NCBI RefSeq assembly: GCF_039534975.1 | Contig: NZ_BAAAWH010000001.1 | Span: forward strand, 620,001-684,000 | Direction: 5' to 3' | Origin: Microbacterium terregens | GTDB lineage: Bacteria; Actinomycetota; Actinomycetes; Actinomycetales; Microbacteriaceae | DNA length: 64,000 nucleotides | Shown: one piece after another, positions 50,064 to 58,074 of the stretch | Layout of the letters: the number at the start of each line of letters is the position of its first letter | How positions within the stretch are numbered: the stretch's first letter is position 1 | Program-made: the position numbers and the translations under genes | The notes under the pieces: generated by a model | Databases searched by the model: none | Seen by the model: only the letters and a program-made list of their open reading frames with translations | Told to the model about the DNA's origin: nothing

Positions 50064-50795
50064 GTGATTCCCGATCCCACGCCCCACGCCACGCGGCTGA
50101 GCGTGGAGGGGACGTTCAACTTTCGCGAAGTGTCGCCCGGCCTCCTCCGCCCGGGACGGCTGTATCGCTCCGATGCTCTGCACGGGCTCACCGCCCGGGG
50201 TCGCAGTCAGCTCGCAGGCATGGGAATCAGCCGAGTCATCGACCTGCGATCCCGGCTGGACAGGCGGCTGACGGGGCGGGACCGGCTCCGCGGCGTCGGG
50301 GCGGAGTATCTCAGCATCCCGATCCGAGGTGTCGGACGCAGATTCGATCCTTCGACGATCACGCTCGCCGCGGTGTATCGCAACATCCTGGAGCAGGAAG
50401 GCACTCAGGTGGGGGCGGCGATCCGCGCGATCGCGGATGCCGAGGGCCCCGTGGTCGTCCACTGCACCGCGGGCAAGGACCGGGCGGGGATCGTCGTGGC
50501 GCTGACCCTCCTCGCGCTCGGCGTCGACACCGACACAGTGACGGCGGACTTCGAATCGAGCGCGTCCAATCTCGCCGGCGTCTGGACAGACCAGATGGTG
50601 CGCAAGGCCCGCCGGTTCGGAGTGTCGTTGACGGATGAGTTGCTCGAGGTGCTGGCCGGGTCGCCGGCGTCCGCGCTGAGGGACGCGCTGCGGATCGTGG
50701 AGGAGGAACACGGCGGGGTGCCCGCCTACCTGAGTGAGATCGGCGTGGATGCCGCCGTCGTAGCCCGGCTGCACGCGGGGCTGGACCGACGCTGA
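50064..50795 (+). CDS. Tyrosine/lipid phosphatase, PtpB-like
   Basis: 243 residues from GTG. The N-terminal FNFREVSPGLLRPGRLYRSDAL and the P-loop HCTAGKDRAG (C-x5-R with the KDR variant) mark the PtpB/MptpB-like family of dual-specificity phosphatases that act on phosphotyrosine and phosphoinositides. A VIDLRS motif precedes the loop. No kinase is adjacent. Cytoplasmic or secreted location cannot be decided because no signal peptide is seen. Confidence 0.92.
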   Translation: MIPDPTPHATRLSVEGTFNFREVSPGLLRPGRLYRSDALHGLTARGRSQLAGMGISRVIDLRSRLDRRLTGRDRLRGVGAEYLSIPIRGVGRRFDPSTITLAAVYRNILEQEGTQVGAAIRAIADAEGPVVVHCTAGKDRAGIVVALTLLALGVDTDTVTADFESSASNLAGVWTDQMVRKARRFGVSLTDELLEVLAGSPASALRDALRIVEEEHGGVPAYLSEIGVDAAVVARLHAGLDRR

Positions 50796-50835
50796 CGCTG
50801 CGGCCGCCCGTGCGCCCTTGACCCGCACAACTCCC

Positions 50836-50969
50836 GTTCGCCTGTCACGACATGCCGGCGAGGGCCGCGGTTCGTGACAGGCGAGCGGCGGGGTTGTCCC
50901 GCGCAACTCAGGTTCGCCTGTCACGACATGCCGGCGAGGGCCGCGGTTCGTGACAGGCGAGCGGCGGGG
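50836..50969. repeat. Tandem pair of 58-bp palindromic units
   Basis: Units at 50836-50893 and 50912-50969 are near-identical with a 76-base period. Each has arms CGCCTGTCACGA and TCGTGACAGGCG (12 bp, perfect) enclosing a GC-rich middle CATGCCGGCGAGGG. They can form stable hairpins and resemble REP/BIME-type intergenic elements. They lie between the convergent phosphatase and DUF1801 genes. Confidence 0.85.
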
Positions 50970-50974
50970 GAGCC

Positions 50975-51403
50975 TCAGGAAGCCGGGTCCGGGTCGTCGG
51001 CCCGGGACCACGCGATCGCGATCAGCCGGCGCAGCACATCGAGATCGATGTCGTCGAGCTTCTTCACGTAGAGACAGCCGGCGCCTTCGGTGTAGGTGCC
51101 CAGAGAGGGCAGCAGCGCTGCAGCCTCGGGCTGATCCTTCAGACCGTACAGCGACAGTTGCGCCTTGCGCGGTGAGAAACCGGTCTTCATCCATTCGCCA
51201 TGGGTGCGTGGATTCGCCGGCGACACGTAGTGGTAGCTTCCGTATCCGACGATGGACGGCCCCCACAGAACGGGGTCTGTGCCGGTGACATCGCGGAAGA
51301 TCTCGGCAAGACGCAGACCGTCCTCCTTCCGGCGGGCGGGAGTGGCCGCGTGCAGGAAGTCCTCGACATTCGCGTCCGTCGGCACCGTCTTCAATTCAGC
51401 CAT
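50975..51403 (-). CDS. DUF1801 domain protein
   Basis: 142 residues with the DUF1801 pattern: RRKEDGLRLAEIFRDVTG, WGPSIVGYGSYHYV and FSPRKAQLSLYG. It has no signal peptide. Members are small cytoplasmic alpha/beta proteins of unknown function related to the YdhG fold. It ends six bases after the palindromic repeat. Confidence 0.92.
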   Translation of the reverse strand: MAELKTVPTDANVEDFLHAATPARRKEDGLRLAEIFRDVTGTDPVLWGPSIVGYGSYHYVSPANPRTHGEWMKTGFSPRKAQLSLYGLKDQPEAAALLPSLGTYTEGAGCLYVKKLDDIDLDVLRRLIAIAWSRADDPDPAS

Positions 51404-51569
51404 GCGTCCAGTGTGACACTCGGTCCTCAGCGACGCGCGGGTGATTCCACCGTCGATCCCGAAGAAGACGAGCAGGCCGCGTCGGACGGATGATCGGGCG
51501 CGGGCGGTCGGTTGATACGGTCGAGCGGGACCGCACTCGTCGGTTCAGCCCTCTGATATCGGAGCCCCA

Positions 51570-52424
51570 ATGACCACGTCTTCGTCCGCGGCACGCACCT
51601 ACGGTCGAATCGGAGTCTGGCGCAGCGGCCCGCTTCTCACGCCCGACCTGGCTGCCGGCATCGAGCAGCTCGGCTATGGCACGCTCTGGATCGGCGGTTC
51701 CCCCGATGCCGACCTCGCCATCGCGGCGACGCTCCTGAACGCGACCGAGCACCTCAGGATCGCCACCGGCATCGTCAACATCTGGAAGTCGCCTGCCGCC
51801 GAGGTCGCGGCATCCTTCCATCGTCTGGAACGAACGCACCCGGGAAGGTTCACCCTGGGGATCGGTATCGGACACCGTGAGGCGCTCGGCGATCGCTATC
51901 AGAAGCCGTTCGCCGCGCTGGTCGCCTACTTGGACGCCCTCGACGCCGAAGGCGTGCCCGTCGGCCGCCGGGTGGTCTCGGCACTGGGCCCGCGAACGCT
52001 GGCGCTCTCGGCCGAGCGTTCCGCCGGCACGCACCCGTACATGACGACCGCGGCGCACACCCGCTTCGCTCGGGGCGTCGTCGGCCCTGACGCCCTGGTC
52101 GCGCCCGAGCAGCGAATGGTTGCGAATACCGACGTCGCAGCCTCACGGGCGACCGCCCGCACGTTCCTCTCCCGCTACCTCGCGCTGTCGAACTACCGTC
52201 GCACGCTCCAAAGCCACGGCTTCTCTGCCGCCGACCTGAACGACGGCGCCACCGACGAGGCGGTCGACGCTCTCGTGCCCCATGGAACACCGGCGGTTCT
52301 CGCGGCGGCAGTGCAGTCCCACCTGGATGCCGGTGCCGACCACGTCTGCGTCCAGATCCTCCCCGCACAGGAGGACCCGTTGCCTGCGTTGGCATCGTTG
52401 GCGAGCGAGCTCGGCCTGCGCTGA
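51570..52424 (+). CDS. LLM-class F420-dependent oxidoreductase
   Basis: 284 residues of the luciferase-like family: GRIGVWRSGPLLTPDLAAGIEQLGYGTLWIGGSPDADL, TGIVNIWKSPAAEVAASFHRLERTHPGRFTLGIGIGH and a C-terminal HGTPAVLAAAVQSHLDAGADHVCVQ. This is a TIGR03620-type deazaflavin (F420) enzyme by pattern. GGAG precedes the ATG. The F420-reductase-like gene at 38029 is consistent with F420 use. The substrate is unknown. It ends 25 bases before the IclR gene and could share its transcript. Confidence 0.9.
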   Translation: MTTSSSAARTYGRIGVWRSGPLLTPDLAAGIEQLGYGTLWIGGSPDADLAIAATLLNATEHLRIATGIVNIWKSPAAEVAASFHRLERTHPGRFTLGIGIGHREALGDRYQKPFAALVAYLDALDAEGVPVGRRVVSALGPRTLALSAERSAGTHPYMTTAAHTRFARGVVGPDALVAPEQRMVANTDVAASRATARTFLSRYLALSNYRRTLQSHGFSAADLNDGATDEAVDALVPHGTPAVLAAAVQSHLDAGADHVCVQILPAQEDPLPALASLASELGLR

Positions 52425-52449
52425 ACGGCGACCGGGGGAGAGCTTCGCG

Positions 52450-53211
52450 ATGGTTAATGACGGCGATCAGCCACGCCACCGGGTGGAATCGGTCGATCAC
52501 GCGCTGAGCATCCTCCTGCTTCTCCAGGAGCAGCCAGAATTGCGCGTGACGGAGACAGCACGCGAGTTGGGGGTCGCCCCCTCCACGGCGCACAGGCTGA
52601 TCACCACGTTGGCGGCGCGCGGTTTTCTCACTCAGGACCGGGTTACCAAGGCCTACCGCGCCGGATCGACTCTCATCGAATTGGGGATGCAGAGCACGCG
52701 TGCGCTGGATCTGCGGGCCGCGGGTGAGCCCCACATCAAAGCACTGGCCGGGCGACTGGGCGAGACGGTGAACTTGATGGTCCTCGAAGGCCGGTCGGTG
52801 CGATTCGTAGCGGGCTTTGAGAGCGATCAGCGGGTGCGCACACACGTGCTGACCGGCACGCTGCTGCCCGCGTACGCGGTTTCCGGCGGCAAGGTGCTCC
52901 TTGCCGAGATGTCCCGCGAAGCGCTCCGCGAGATGTACCCGGGCCGGCTGAAGAAGCTCACGCCGCGCACGAGAACGTTCACACAGCTGCTCGAGGAGCT
53001 GTCGATCGTCATGATGCGGGGATACGCGGTGAACCGAGGTGAGAGCGTAGCCGGGCTGAGCGCGGTTGCGGTTCCACTCCGCGACCACCTGGGCCGGACG
53101 ATCGCGGCAGTGGCGATGTCGGCGCCGAGCGCGCGACTTCCACGGGCACGAATGCGTGAGATCGTCATCGAGCTTCGGGGGTGCGCCGCGCGCATCCGAG
53201 CCGATCTGTAG
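52450..53211 (+). CDS. IclR-family regulator of the second catabolic locus
   Basis: 253 residues from the ATG after GGGGGAGAG. The N-terminal helix-turn-helix is HALSILLLLQEQPELRVTETARELGVAPSTAHRLITTL, followed by the effector domain with VSGGKVLLAEMSREALREMYP and VAGLSAVAVPLRD. It is 157 bases upstream of an amidohydrolase and the transporter/ALDH/ThDP genes, which it likely controls. The DNA site TTCCGnnnnnCGGAA seen in the island is not found here. Confidence 0.92.
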   Translation: MVNDGDQPRHRVESVDHALSILLLLQEQPELRVTETARELGVAPSTAHRLITTLAARGFLTQDRVTKAYRAGSTLIELGMQSTRALDLRAAGEPHIKALAGRLGETVNLMVLEGRSVRFVAGFESDQRVRTHVLTGTLLPAYAVSGGKVLLAEMSREALREMYPGRLKKLTPRTRTFTQLLEELSIVMMRGYAVNRGESVAGLSAVAVPLRDHLGRTIAAVAMSAPSARLPRARMREIVIELRGCAARIRADL

Positions 53212-53328
53212 CGCGAGCGCTCACCCCGGCACCGGGCGGATTTGCCGTGCTGGAGATTCCGTCCTGCAGAATCGCGCGGCAGGTTCTGTTCCCCCATCTC
53301 GCCGTTGCGCGTTTGCTCATGGGACAGC

Positions 53329-53350
53329 GAGACCGCGCCGACGCGGTCTC
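53329..53350. promoter_or_regulatory. Perfect hairpin in the amidohydrolase leader
   Basis: GAGACCGCG (53329-53337) and CGCGGTCTC (53342-53350) form a 9-bp perfect inverted repeat with a four-base loop, ending two bases before the GAAGGGAA ribosome site. It may be the IclR operator or a translation-control hairpin. Confidence 0.45.
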
Positions 53351-53368
53351 TCGAAGGGAATTCTGCCG

Positions 53369-54391
53369 ATGAAGACCGATGCCTTCTGCCACCTGCTGCC
53401 GCGCGAGTACGCGAAGCGCCTGTTCGCGATCGATGACAGTCCGGTCGCTCGCAACATCCAAAAGCGGGTCAGCAGCATTCCCGCGCTCGTCGACCTGGAC
53501 GTGCGCTTCCGGGTGATGGATGAGTTCGGCTCGGACTACCGCCAGATCATCAACACGGCGGCGCCGCCGCTCGAGGACCTCGGACCAGTCGAGCGCACCC
53601 TCGAGCTCGCTCGTGTCGCCAATGACGGCATGGCCGAAATCGTCCGCGATCATCCGGATCGCTTCGCGGGATTCTGCGCTGCCGTTTCGCTCGACGACGT
53701 GGACGCCGCGATCGGCGAGGCCGAGCGCGCGTTCGACGAACTCGGAGCCGTCGGCGTGCAGATCTACACGCACCACCACGGTGGTCCGATGGATCAGGAG
53801 AAGTTCTTCCCGTTCTACGAAGCGGTCGCCAAACGCGGAAACAAGATGATCCAGGTGCACCCGTGCCGCGACTCCAGCTGGGCTGACTACAAGACCGAGG
53901 AGCGGTCTAAGTTCGAGATCTGGTGGACCCTCGGCTGGGAGTACGACCTGTCGGCGTTCATGTCCCGTCTCGTCTTCGCCGGCATCTTCGAGCGCCTACC
54001 GGAGATCAAGTTCCTCATTCACCACGGCGGCGCGATGATCCCGCACTTCGCCGGTCGGGTCGGCCCGGGATGGGACCAGCTCGGCGCACGCACGCCTCCC
54101 GATCAAGTCGAGGACGTGACGGGGTATCCGCTGACGAAGCGCCCCATCGAGTACTTCAAGAACTTCTACGTCGACACCGCCTACTTCGGAGCGGGCGATG
54201 CGATGCGCACGGCGATCAAGTTCTTCGGCGTCGATCACACGCTGTTCGGCTCCGACTCGCCCTTCGACCCGGAGAAGGGCCCCGGCTACATCCGGGCAAC
54301 GATCGGCAATCTCCAAGAGATGGACATTCTTTCGGATTCCGATCGCGAAGCGATCTACCACGGAAATGTGACGAAGCTGCTCGGCCTGTGA
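53369..54391 (+). CDS. Amidohydrolase (ACMSD / decarboxylase-like, amidohydrolase-2 family)
   Basis: 340 residues from the ATG after GAAGGG. Metal-site positions: DAFCHLLP at residues 4-11 (one His instead of the usual HxH), the His in VHPCRDSS near 165, LIHHGGAMI near 215 and the Asp in LFGSDSPFD near 290. The family includes resorcylate and carboxymuconate-semialdehyde decarboxylases. Neighbouring importer, ALDH and ThDP enzyme suggest a first step of carboxylic-acid or oxo-acid breakdown. The missing first histidine weakens a decarboxylase call. Confidence 0.88.
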   Translation: MKTDAFCHLLPREYAKRLFAIDDSPVARNIQKRVSSIPALVDLDVRFRVMDEFGSDYRQIINTAAPPLEDLGPVERTLELARVANDGMAEIVRDHPDRFAGFCAAVSLDDVDAAIGEAERAFDELGAVGVQIYTHHHGGPMDQEKFFPFYEAVAKRGNKMIQVHPCRDSSWADYKTEERSKFEIWWTLGWEYDLSAFMSRLVFAGIFERLPEIKFLIHHGGAMIPHFAGRVGPGWDQLGARTPPDQVEDVTGYPLTKRPIEYFKNFYVDTAYFGAGDAMRTAIKFFGVDHTLFGSDSPFDPEKGPGYIRATIGNLQEMDILSDSDREAIYHGNVTKLLGL

Positions 54392-54464
54392 CCCACGAGG
54401 GAGCTCGTCCGCGGCCAGCGCGCACATCGCACGAACACCAACCGATCCCAGACAAGAGGTAACA

Positions 54465-55502
54465 ATGAAGTTCCTGACCAAGCGCACGCTCGGTGGCCTT
54501 GCCACCGCCGCTGCGGCGGCGATTCTGCTGGCCGCATGCTCCTCCACACCGGCATCCCCCGCTGGCGCCTCCGATGTGCCCGATGCGGCCGCGGACAGTG
54601 AGCCGGAGAAGGCCAGCCTCACCATCGCGATCAATCCCTCCTCGCAATTCGCGCCGATGTACTACGGCATGGAATCCGGAATCTTCGAGGAGCACGGCCT
54701 CGAGCTCGAGATCGTGCCCCAGACGGACGTGGCGGCCATCGTGTCGGGCGTCGCGAGTGGGACGTACGATCTGGGTTTCGCGACGGTCGTGCACGTGCTG
54801 ACGGCTAATGCGAACGGCATCCCGATTCGTGCGGTGGCCACCATCGAAGGCCAGATCCGTCCTGACGACGAAGGCACCGTGACCATCGCGTCGGCCGCGT
54901 CGGGCATCACGGACTTCTCCGGCCTCGAAGGCAAGAAGCTCGCGACGGTCGGATTGTCCTCCCACAACACGCTGACCGCCTGGGCGCTCGCCGAGGAAGC
55001 CGGCATCGACCCGAAGTCCATCGAGCTCGTCCAGTTGCCCTTCGGGCAGATGGCCGCGGCTCTGCAGAACGGCGACGTGGACGTCGCTGTCATGCAGTGG
55101 CCCTTCGCTGGAGACGCGCTGGCCAACGGCGGGGTCGCCCTGGAGTACAACAACCGCGTGATGTTCCAGGACACCGCGACGACGTTCTTCAATGCGTCGC
55201 AGTCGTTCATCGATCAGAACCCGAACACCGTCAAGGCGTTCGCCGACGCGATGGCGGAATCCATTGAGGCGGCGACCGCCGATCCGGATGCTGCGCGTGC
55301 AGCGCTCGTCCCCGGCCTCGGTATCACCACGGAGCAGGCGGCCGGAGCGCGCTGGAACATCGGCGGCGTGCCGCAGCTGAACCTGAAGGCATTCGAGACG
55401 GCTCAGAAGTTCCTCGTGAAATACAGCGAGGATGCGTCGGCCAAGTCGGCCATCGAGGCGCTGGACGTGTCGACATTGGTGTGGTCGGGCGCGCTCGAAT
55501 AG
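54465..55502 (+). CDS. ABC substrate-binding lipoprotein (NitT/TauT/SsuA-type)
   Basis: 345 residues. The signal peptide ends in lipobox LAAC near residue 22-25. The mature body is the NMT1/SsuA-like fold: SLTIAINPSSQFAPMYYGMESGIFEEHGLELEIV, GTYDLGFATVVHVL and LKAFETAQKFLVKY. AAGAGG precedes the ATG. Together with two permeases and an ATPase it imports a small organic acid, sulfonate or nitrogen compound. The ligand is inferred only as the locus substrate. Confidence 0.93.
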   Translation: MKFLTKRTLGGLATAAAAAILLAACSSTPASPAGASDVPDAAADSEPEKASLTIAINPSSQFAPMYYGMESGIFEEHGLELEIVPQTDVAAIVSGVASGTYDLGFATVVHVLTANANGIPIRAVATIEGQIRPDDEGTVTIASAASGITDFSGLEGKKLATVGLSSHNTLTAWALAEEAGIDPKSIELVQLPFGQMAAALQNGDVDVAVMQWPFAGDALANGGVALEYNNRVMFQDTATTFFNASQSFIDQNPNTVKAFADAMAESIEAATADPDAARAALVPGLGITTEQAAGARWNIGGVPQLNLKAFETAQKFLVKYSEDASAKSAIEALDVSTLVWSGALE

Positions 55503-55556
55503 ACGGCGCTGCCGCGCAGTGACCACCCGTATTGACTGATGAACACGAGGAGCACG

Positions 55557-56369
55557 ATGAGTACGACAGCACGCGGATGGATCACCTGGGTCCTCCCTTC
55601 GCTGACCGTGCTCATCGTGCTCTTGTTCTGGCAACTGATCACGGTCACGCAGGTGGTCAGCCCCAGCGAGTTCCCCACAATGACGGACTCGGTCGGGGCG
55701 CTGTGGGCCGAGGTTACCTCGGCCAGGCTCTGGAGTGCGGTCGGGGCGACCTTGATCGGGTGGGTGATCGGTATGAGCATTACGATCGCGCTCGGTCTCA
55801 TCGTCGGCACCGCCCTCGCATTCAGTGACTTCGCACAGCGCAGCGCGGCACCCGTCATCGAGATCTTCAAGGCGATCCCCGCGATCGCCATCCTTCCGAT
55901 CGTCATCCTCGTCGCGGGATCAAGCCTGCCGATGAAGGTGTTCCTGATCTGCTTCGCCGCGTTCTGGCCGTTCGTCATCCAGGTGATCTACGGCGTCCGG
56001 TCGATGGACCCGATCGTCCTGGACACCGCCAAGGCGCTCGGGGTCGGCGGGGTGCGGCGGTTCTTCACCGTCGTAATCCCGAGTGCGTCACCGTATCTCG
56101 TCACCGGCATGCGCATCGCGTCGGCGCAGGCGCTGATCCTCGCGGTCGTCGCCGAGATCGTGGGCGGCGCCGAAGGCATCGGCCGCAACATCCTGCTCGC
56201 CCAGAACGCCGGGACGAGCGCATACCCGACCATGTACGCATACATCCTCGTCGCCGGTCTGCTGGGGATCACGCTGACCGGAGCATTCTTCCTCATGGAG
56301 CGCAGAGTCATGCACTGGCACGAATCGCAGCGCAACATCCGCGCGTCCAACAAGGTGGCCGGCGCATGA
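55557..56369 (+). CDS. ABC permease (NitT/TauT family)
   Basis: 270 residues from the second ATG (55557), preceded by GAGGAG; ATG 55539 would add six residues. Five to six membrane segments and the EAA-type loop VLDTAKALGVGGVRRFFTVVIPSASPYLVTGMRIA. The downstream permease start overlaps its stop (ATGA). It is one half of a heterodimeric or paired channel. Confidence 0.92.
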   Translation: MSTTARGWITWVLPSLTVLIVLLFWQLITVTQVVSPSEFPTMTDSVGALWAEVTSARLWSAVGATLIGWVIGMSITIALGLIVGTALAFSDFAQRSAAPVIEIFKAIPAIAILPIVILVAGSSLPMKVFLICFAAFWPFVIQVIYGVRSMDPIVLDTAKALGVGGVRRFFTVVIPSASPYLVTGMRIASAQALILAVVAEIVGGAEGIGRNILLAQNAGTSAYPTMYAYILVAGLLGITLTGAFFLMERRVMHWHESQRNIRASNKVAGA

Positions 56370-57202
56370 CCCGACTCATTACGAGCGCAGTGCCGACGGC
56401 GCGCCGGCGTCCGGTGCGCGCGTCCAGTCCGCTGCGGCGCGTCGCCCGAATAGCAACGGCCCTCTGGTTGCCCGTGCTGCTGGTTGCGCTGTGGTGGGCC
56501 GCCACTGCCTCCAGCACGTCGCCGTTCTTCCCACCCCTCGGGGACATCCTCGTCGAGACGTGGAACCAGTGGGTCGTCTTCGGCGCCTGGACGAACGCGG
56601 TCTCGAGCCTTCGCAATCTGCTGATCGGCTACGTCTTCGGCACGCTGATCGGCCTTATCGGTGGATCACTGCTGTGGCGCCTGCGGTATCTGCGGATCGC
56701 CGCGAACCCTCTCATCTACTTCCTGTACGTCTTGCCGGCGCCCGCCTTGCTCCCCGCGATGATTGCGATCTTCGGCATCGGCGACATGCGTCAGGTCGCC
56801 CTCATCGCCCTCGGATCGATCTGGCCGACGCTTCTGAACACTCTGGACGGCATGCGCGGGATCGATACCGTCAAGTTCGATACGGCCAAGGCGCTCCGGC
56901 TGGGGGGGTGGCGCACGTACTTCTCACTCGTCCTGCCTGGCGCCGCGCCCCAGATCGCTGCCGGGCTGCGCGCCAGCTTGACCGTCGGAATCATCCTGAT
57001 GGTGGTCAGCGAGATGGTCGCGGCTCGCTCTGGCATCGGCTATTTCATCCTCCAGTCGCAGGCCGAATTCGCCATCAAGAAGATGTGGACCGGCATCATC
57101 GTGCTGGCCCTCATCGGAACCCTGCTGAACTATCTGTTCGTCCTCGTCGAGCGTGTGACGCTGCGCTGGTATTACCGGTCGCGCGCGCTCGGTGGATCGT
57201 AG
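56366..57202 (+). CDS. ABC permease (NitT/TauT family), second subunit
   Basis: 278 residues. The EAA loop reads KFDTAKALRLGGWRTYFSLVLPGAAPQIAAGLRASL and six hydrophobic segments are evident, with an arginine-rich N-terminal stretch (ARRRPVRASSPLRRVAR). The ATG overlaps the previous stop. Two different permeases in one operon are common in this transporter group. Confidence 0.92.
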   Translation: MTRLITSAVPTARRRPVRASSPLRRVARIATALWLPVLLVALWWAATASSTSPFFPPLGDILVETWNQWVVFGAWTNAVSSLRNLLIGYVFGTLIGLIGGSLLWRLRYLRIAANPLIYFLYVLPAPALLPAMIAIFGIGDMRQVALIALGSIWPTLLNTLDGMRGIDTVKFDTAKALRLGGWRTYFSLVLPGAAPQIAAGLRASLTVGIILMVVSEMVAARSGIGYFILQSQAEFAIKKMWTGIIVLALIGTLLNYLFVLVERVTLRWYYRSRALGGS

Positions 57203-57214
57203 AAGGAGTCCGAC

Positions 57215-58015
57215 ATGACGCTCACCGTTTCCACCGCGACCGAGGTCGTCCTCGCCGTCGAGGATCTCCGCAAGATCTACAACGAAGGCACCGATCAAGC
57301 CAACATGGCGATCGATCGGGTGTCCTTCAGCGTGGACAAAGGCGAGTTCGTCTGCATCGTCGGGCCCAGCGGCGCCGGCAAGACGACACTCTTGCGCTGC
57401 ATCTCCGGCCTCGCCGCTCCCAGCTCGGGAGCGGTGACCTTCGAAGGCCGACTCCTGACGAGCGTCCCCGAGCAGCTCGGACTCGTCTTCCAGGACTACA
57501 GCCGGTCGCTGTACCCCTGGTACACGAACGGGAAGAACGTCGCGTTGCCGCTCGCCGCTCGCGGAGTGCCCAAGGCCGAGCGGGCTCAGCGCGTCAGCGA
57601 GGCGCTCGCCAGTGTCGGCCTGGGGCACGTCGAGAAGAAGTACCCGTGGGAGCTGTCCGGCGGTATGCAGCAGCGCGTGGCGATAGCGCGCGCGCTGTCT
57701 TATCGACCCGAGCTGCTCCTCATGGACGAGCCGTTCGCGTCCGTCGACGCGCAGACCCGCTTCGACCTCGAGGATCTGATCCTGAAGGTGCGGCGTGAGC
57801 TGGGGATCACCGTGGTGCTCGTCACACACGACATCGACGAGGCGATCTACCTGGGTGACCGGATCGTCGTGCTCTCGAAGAACCCGAGCGTCGTGAAAGA
57901 GGTGGTCGAGGTCTCCCTCGGTGAAGAGCGGTCGCAGGTGGAGACGCGATCGAGCGAAGACTTCCTCGCGCTGCGCAGCCACCTGCTCTCACTAGTGATG
58001 CCCCGCGACTCGTGA
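57215..58015 (+). CDS. ABC ATP-binding protein (NitT/TauT family)
   Basis: 266 residues. Walker A GPSGAGKTTLLRCI, signature LSGGMQQRVAIARALSYRP, Walker B LLLMDEPFASVDAQTR and H-loop VTHDIDEAIYLGDRI. GAAGGAG precedes the ATG. It completes the importer and is followed by the aldehyde dehydrogenase gene 59 bases downstream. Confidence 0.95.
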   Translation: MTLTVSTATEVVLAVEDLRKIYNEGTDQANMAIDRVSFSVDKGEFVCIVGPSGAGKTTLLRCISGLAAPSSGAVTFEGRLLTSVPEQLGLVFQDYSRSLYPWYTNGKNVALPLAARGVPKAERAQRVSEALASVGLGHVEKKYPWELSGGMQQRVAIARALSYRPELLLMDEPFASVDAQTRFDLEDLILKVRRELGITVVLVTHDIDEAIYLGDRIVVLSKNPSVVKEVVEVSLGEERSQVETRSSEDFLALRSHLLSLVMPRDS

Positions 58016-58074
58016 GCCGGTCCGAGCAGGTCGAACAGGCCTCGGATCCGATCGATTCTGGACAAAGGACGAAG

